Of a stretch of 64,000 bases of DNA, positions 63,989 to 64,000 are shown in pieces. Numbering within the stretch: the first letter of the stretch is position 1; each line of letters starts with the position of its first letter. Location of the stretch: assembly GCA_003194525.1 (NCBI GenBank), contig NBIV01000289.1, forward strand, positions 1 to 64,000, in the 5' to 3' direction. The notes under the pieces are model-generated. The model was not told the origin of the DNA, searched no databases, and saw nothing but the letters and a program-made list of their open reading frames with translations. The position numbers and the translations under genes were made by a program. This DNA is from Gracilariopsis chorda (lineage: Eukaryota; Rhodophyta; Florideophyceae; Gracilariales; Gracilariaceae).

Positions 63989-64000
63989 TGCGACGGCTAT

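Overview
This is a eukaryotic nuclear window, most like a red alga of the Chondrus type. The grounds are that genes have no introns or one or two short introns (60-86 bp, GT-AG), gene clusters are compact, and they are separated by large nested Ty3-type LTR elements. This is inference: no marker in the window fixes the species.

Layout. 1-3.1 kb: the edge of a Ty3-like element, then an old copia-like remnant. 3.8-14.2 kb: a host gene cluster with a small secreted Cys-rich protein, tRNA-His(GTG), proteasome alpha-5 (three exons), a ubiquitin-like protein, a GNAT-VOC fusion, a bZIP factor, a TONSOKU/TONSL-like TPR-LRR protein and a CDCA7-like zinc-finger protein. 16.0-17.8 kb: one solo LTR inserted in inverted orientation into another of the same family, giving an almost perfect 840-bp inverted repeat. 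19.0-19.4 kb: a small element with terminal inverted repeats. 19.7-43.7 kb: a PIF/Harbinger DNA transposon (transposase and Myb/NAM-like accessory gene, tail to tail) split by a Ty3 chromovirus (Ty3-A, 21123-42101), which is itself split by a second Ty3 chromovirus (Ty3-B, 27828-37056). Both insertions are bounded by matching 5-bp target duplications, and LTR divergence (roughly 2% and under 1%) agrees with the nesting order. 44.3-64.0 kb: a second host cluster with another CDCA7-like protein, eIF3c, a coiled-coil protein, a DEAD-box helicase, a two-exon secreted Cys-rich protein, a GT14-like glycosyltransferase, a CAMK/SNF1-like kinase with a very long tail, a coiled-coil protein and a VanZ-like membrane protein.

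The host genes are mainly housekeeping and nuclear functions (translation, proteolysis, replication-coupled chromatin maintenance, signalling) and do not form one pathway. The features most worth following are the antisense open frames placed between pol and the 3' LTR in both Ty3 elements, a shared primer-binding site whose geometry suggests tRNA-Tyr, the LTR palindrome, the paired CDCA7-like proteins, the GNAT-VOC fusion, and a bZIP protein with Leu at the normally invariant Arg position of its basic region.
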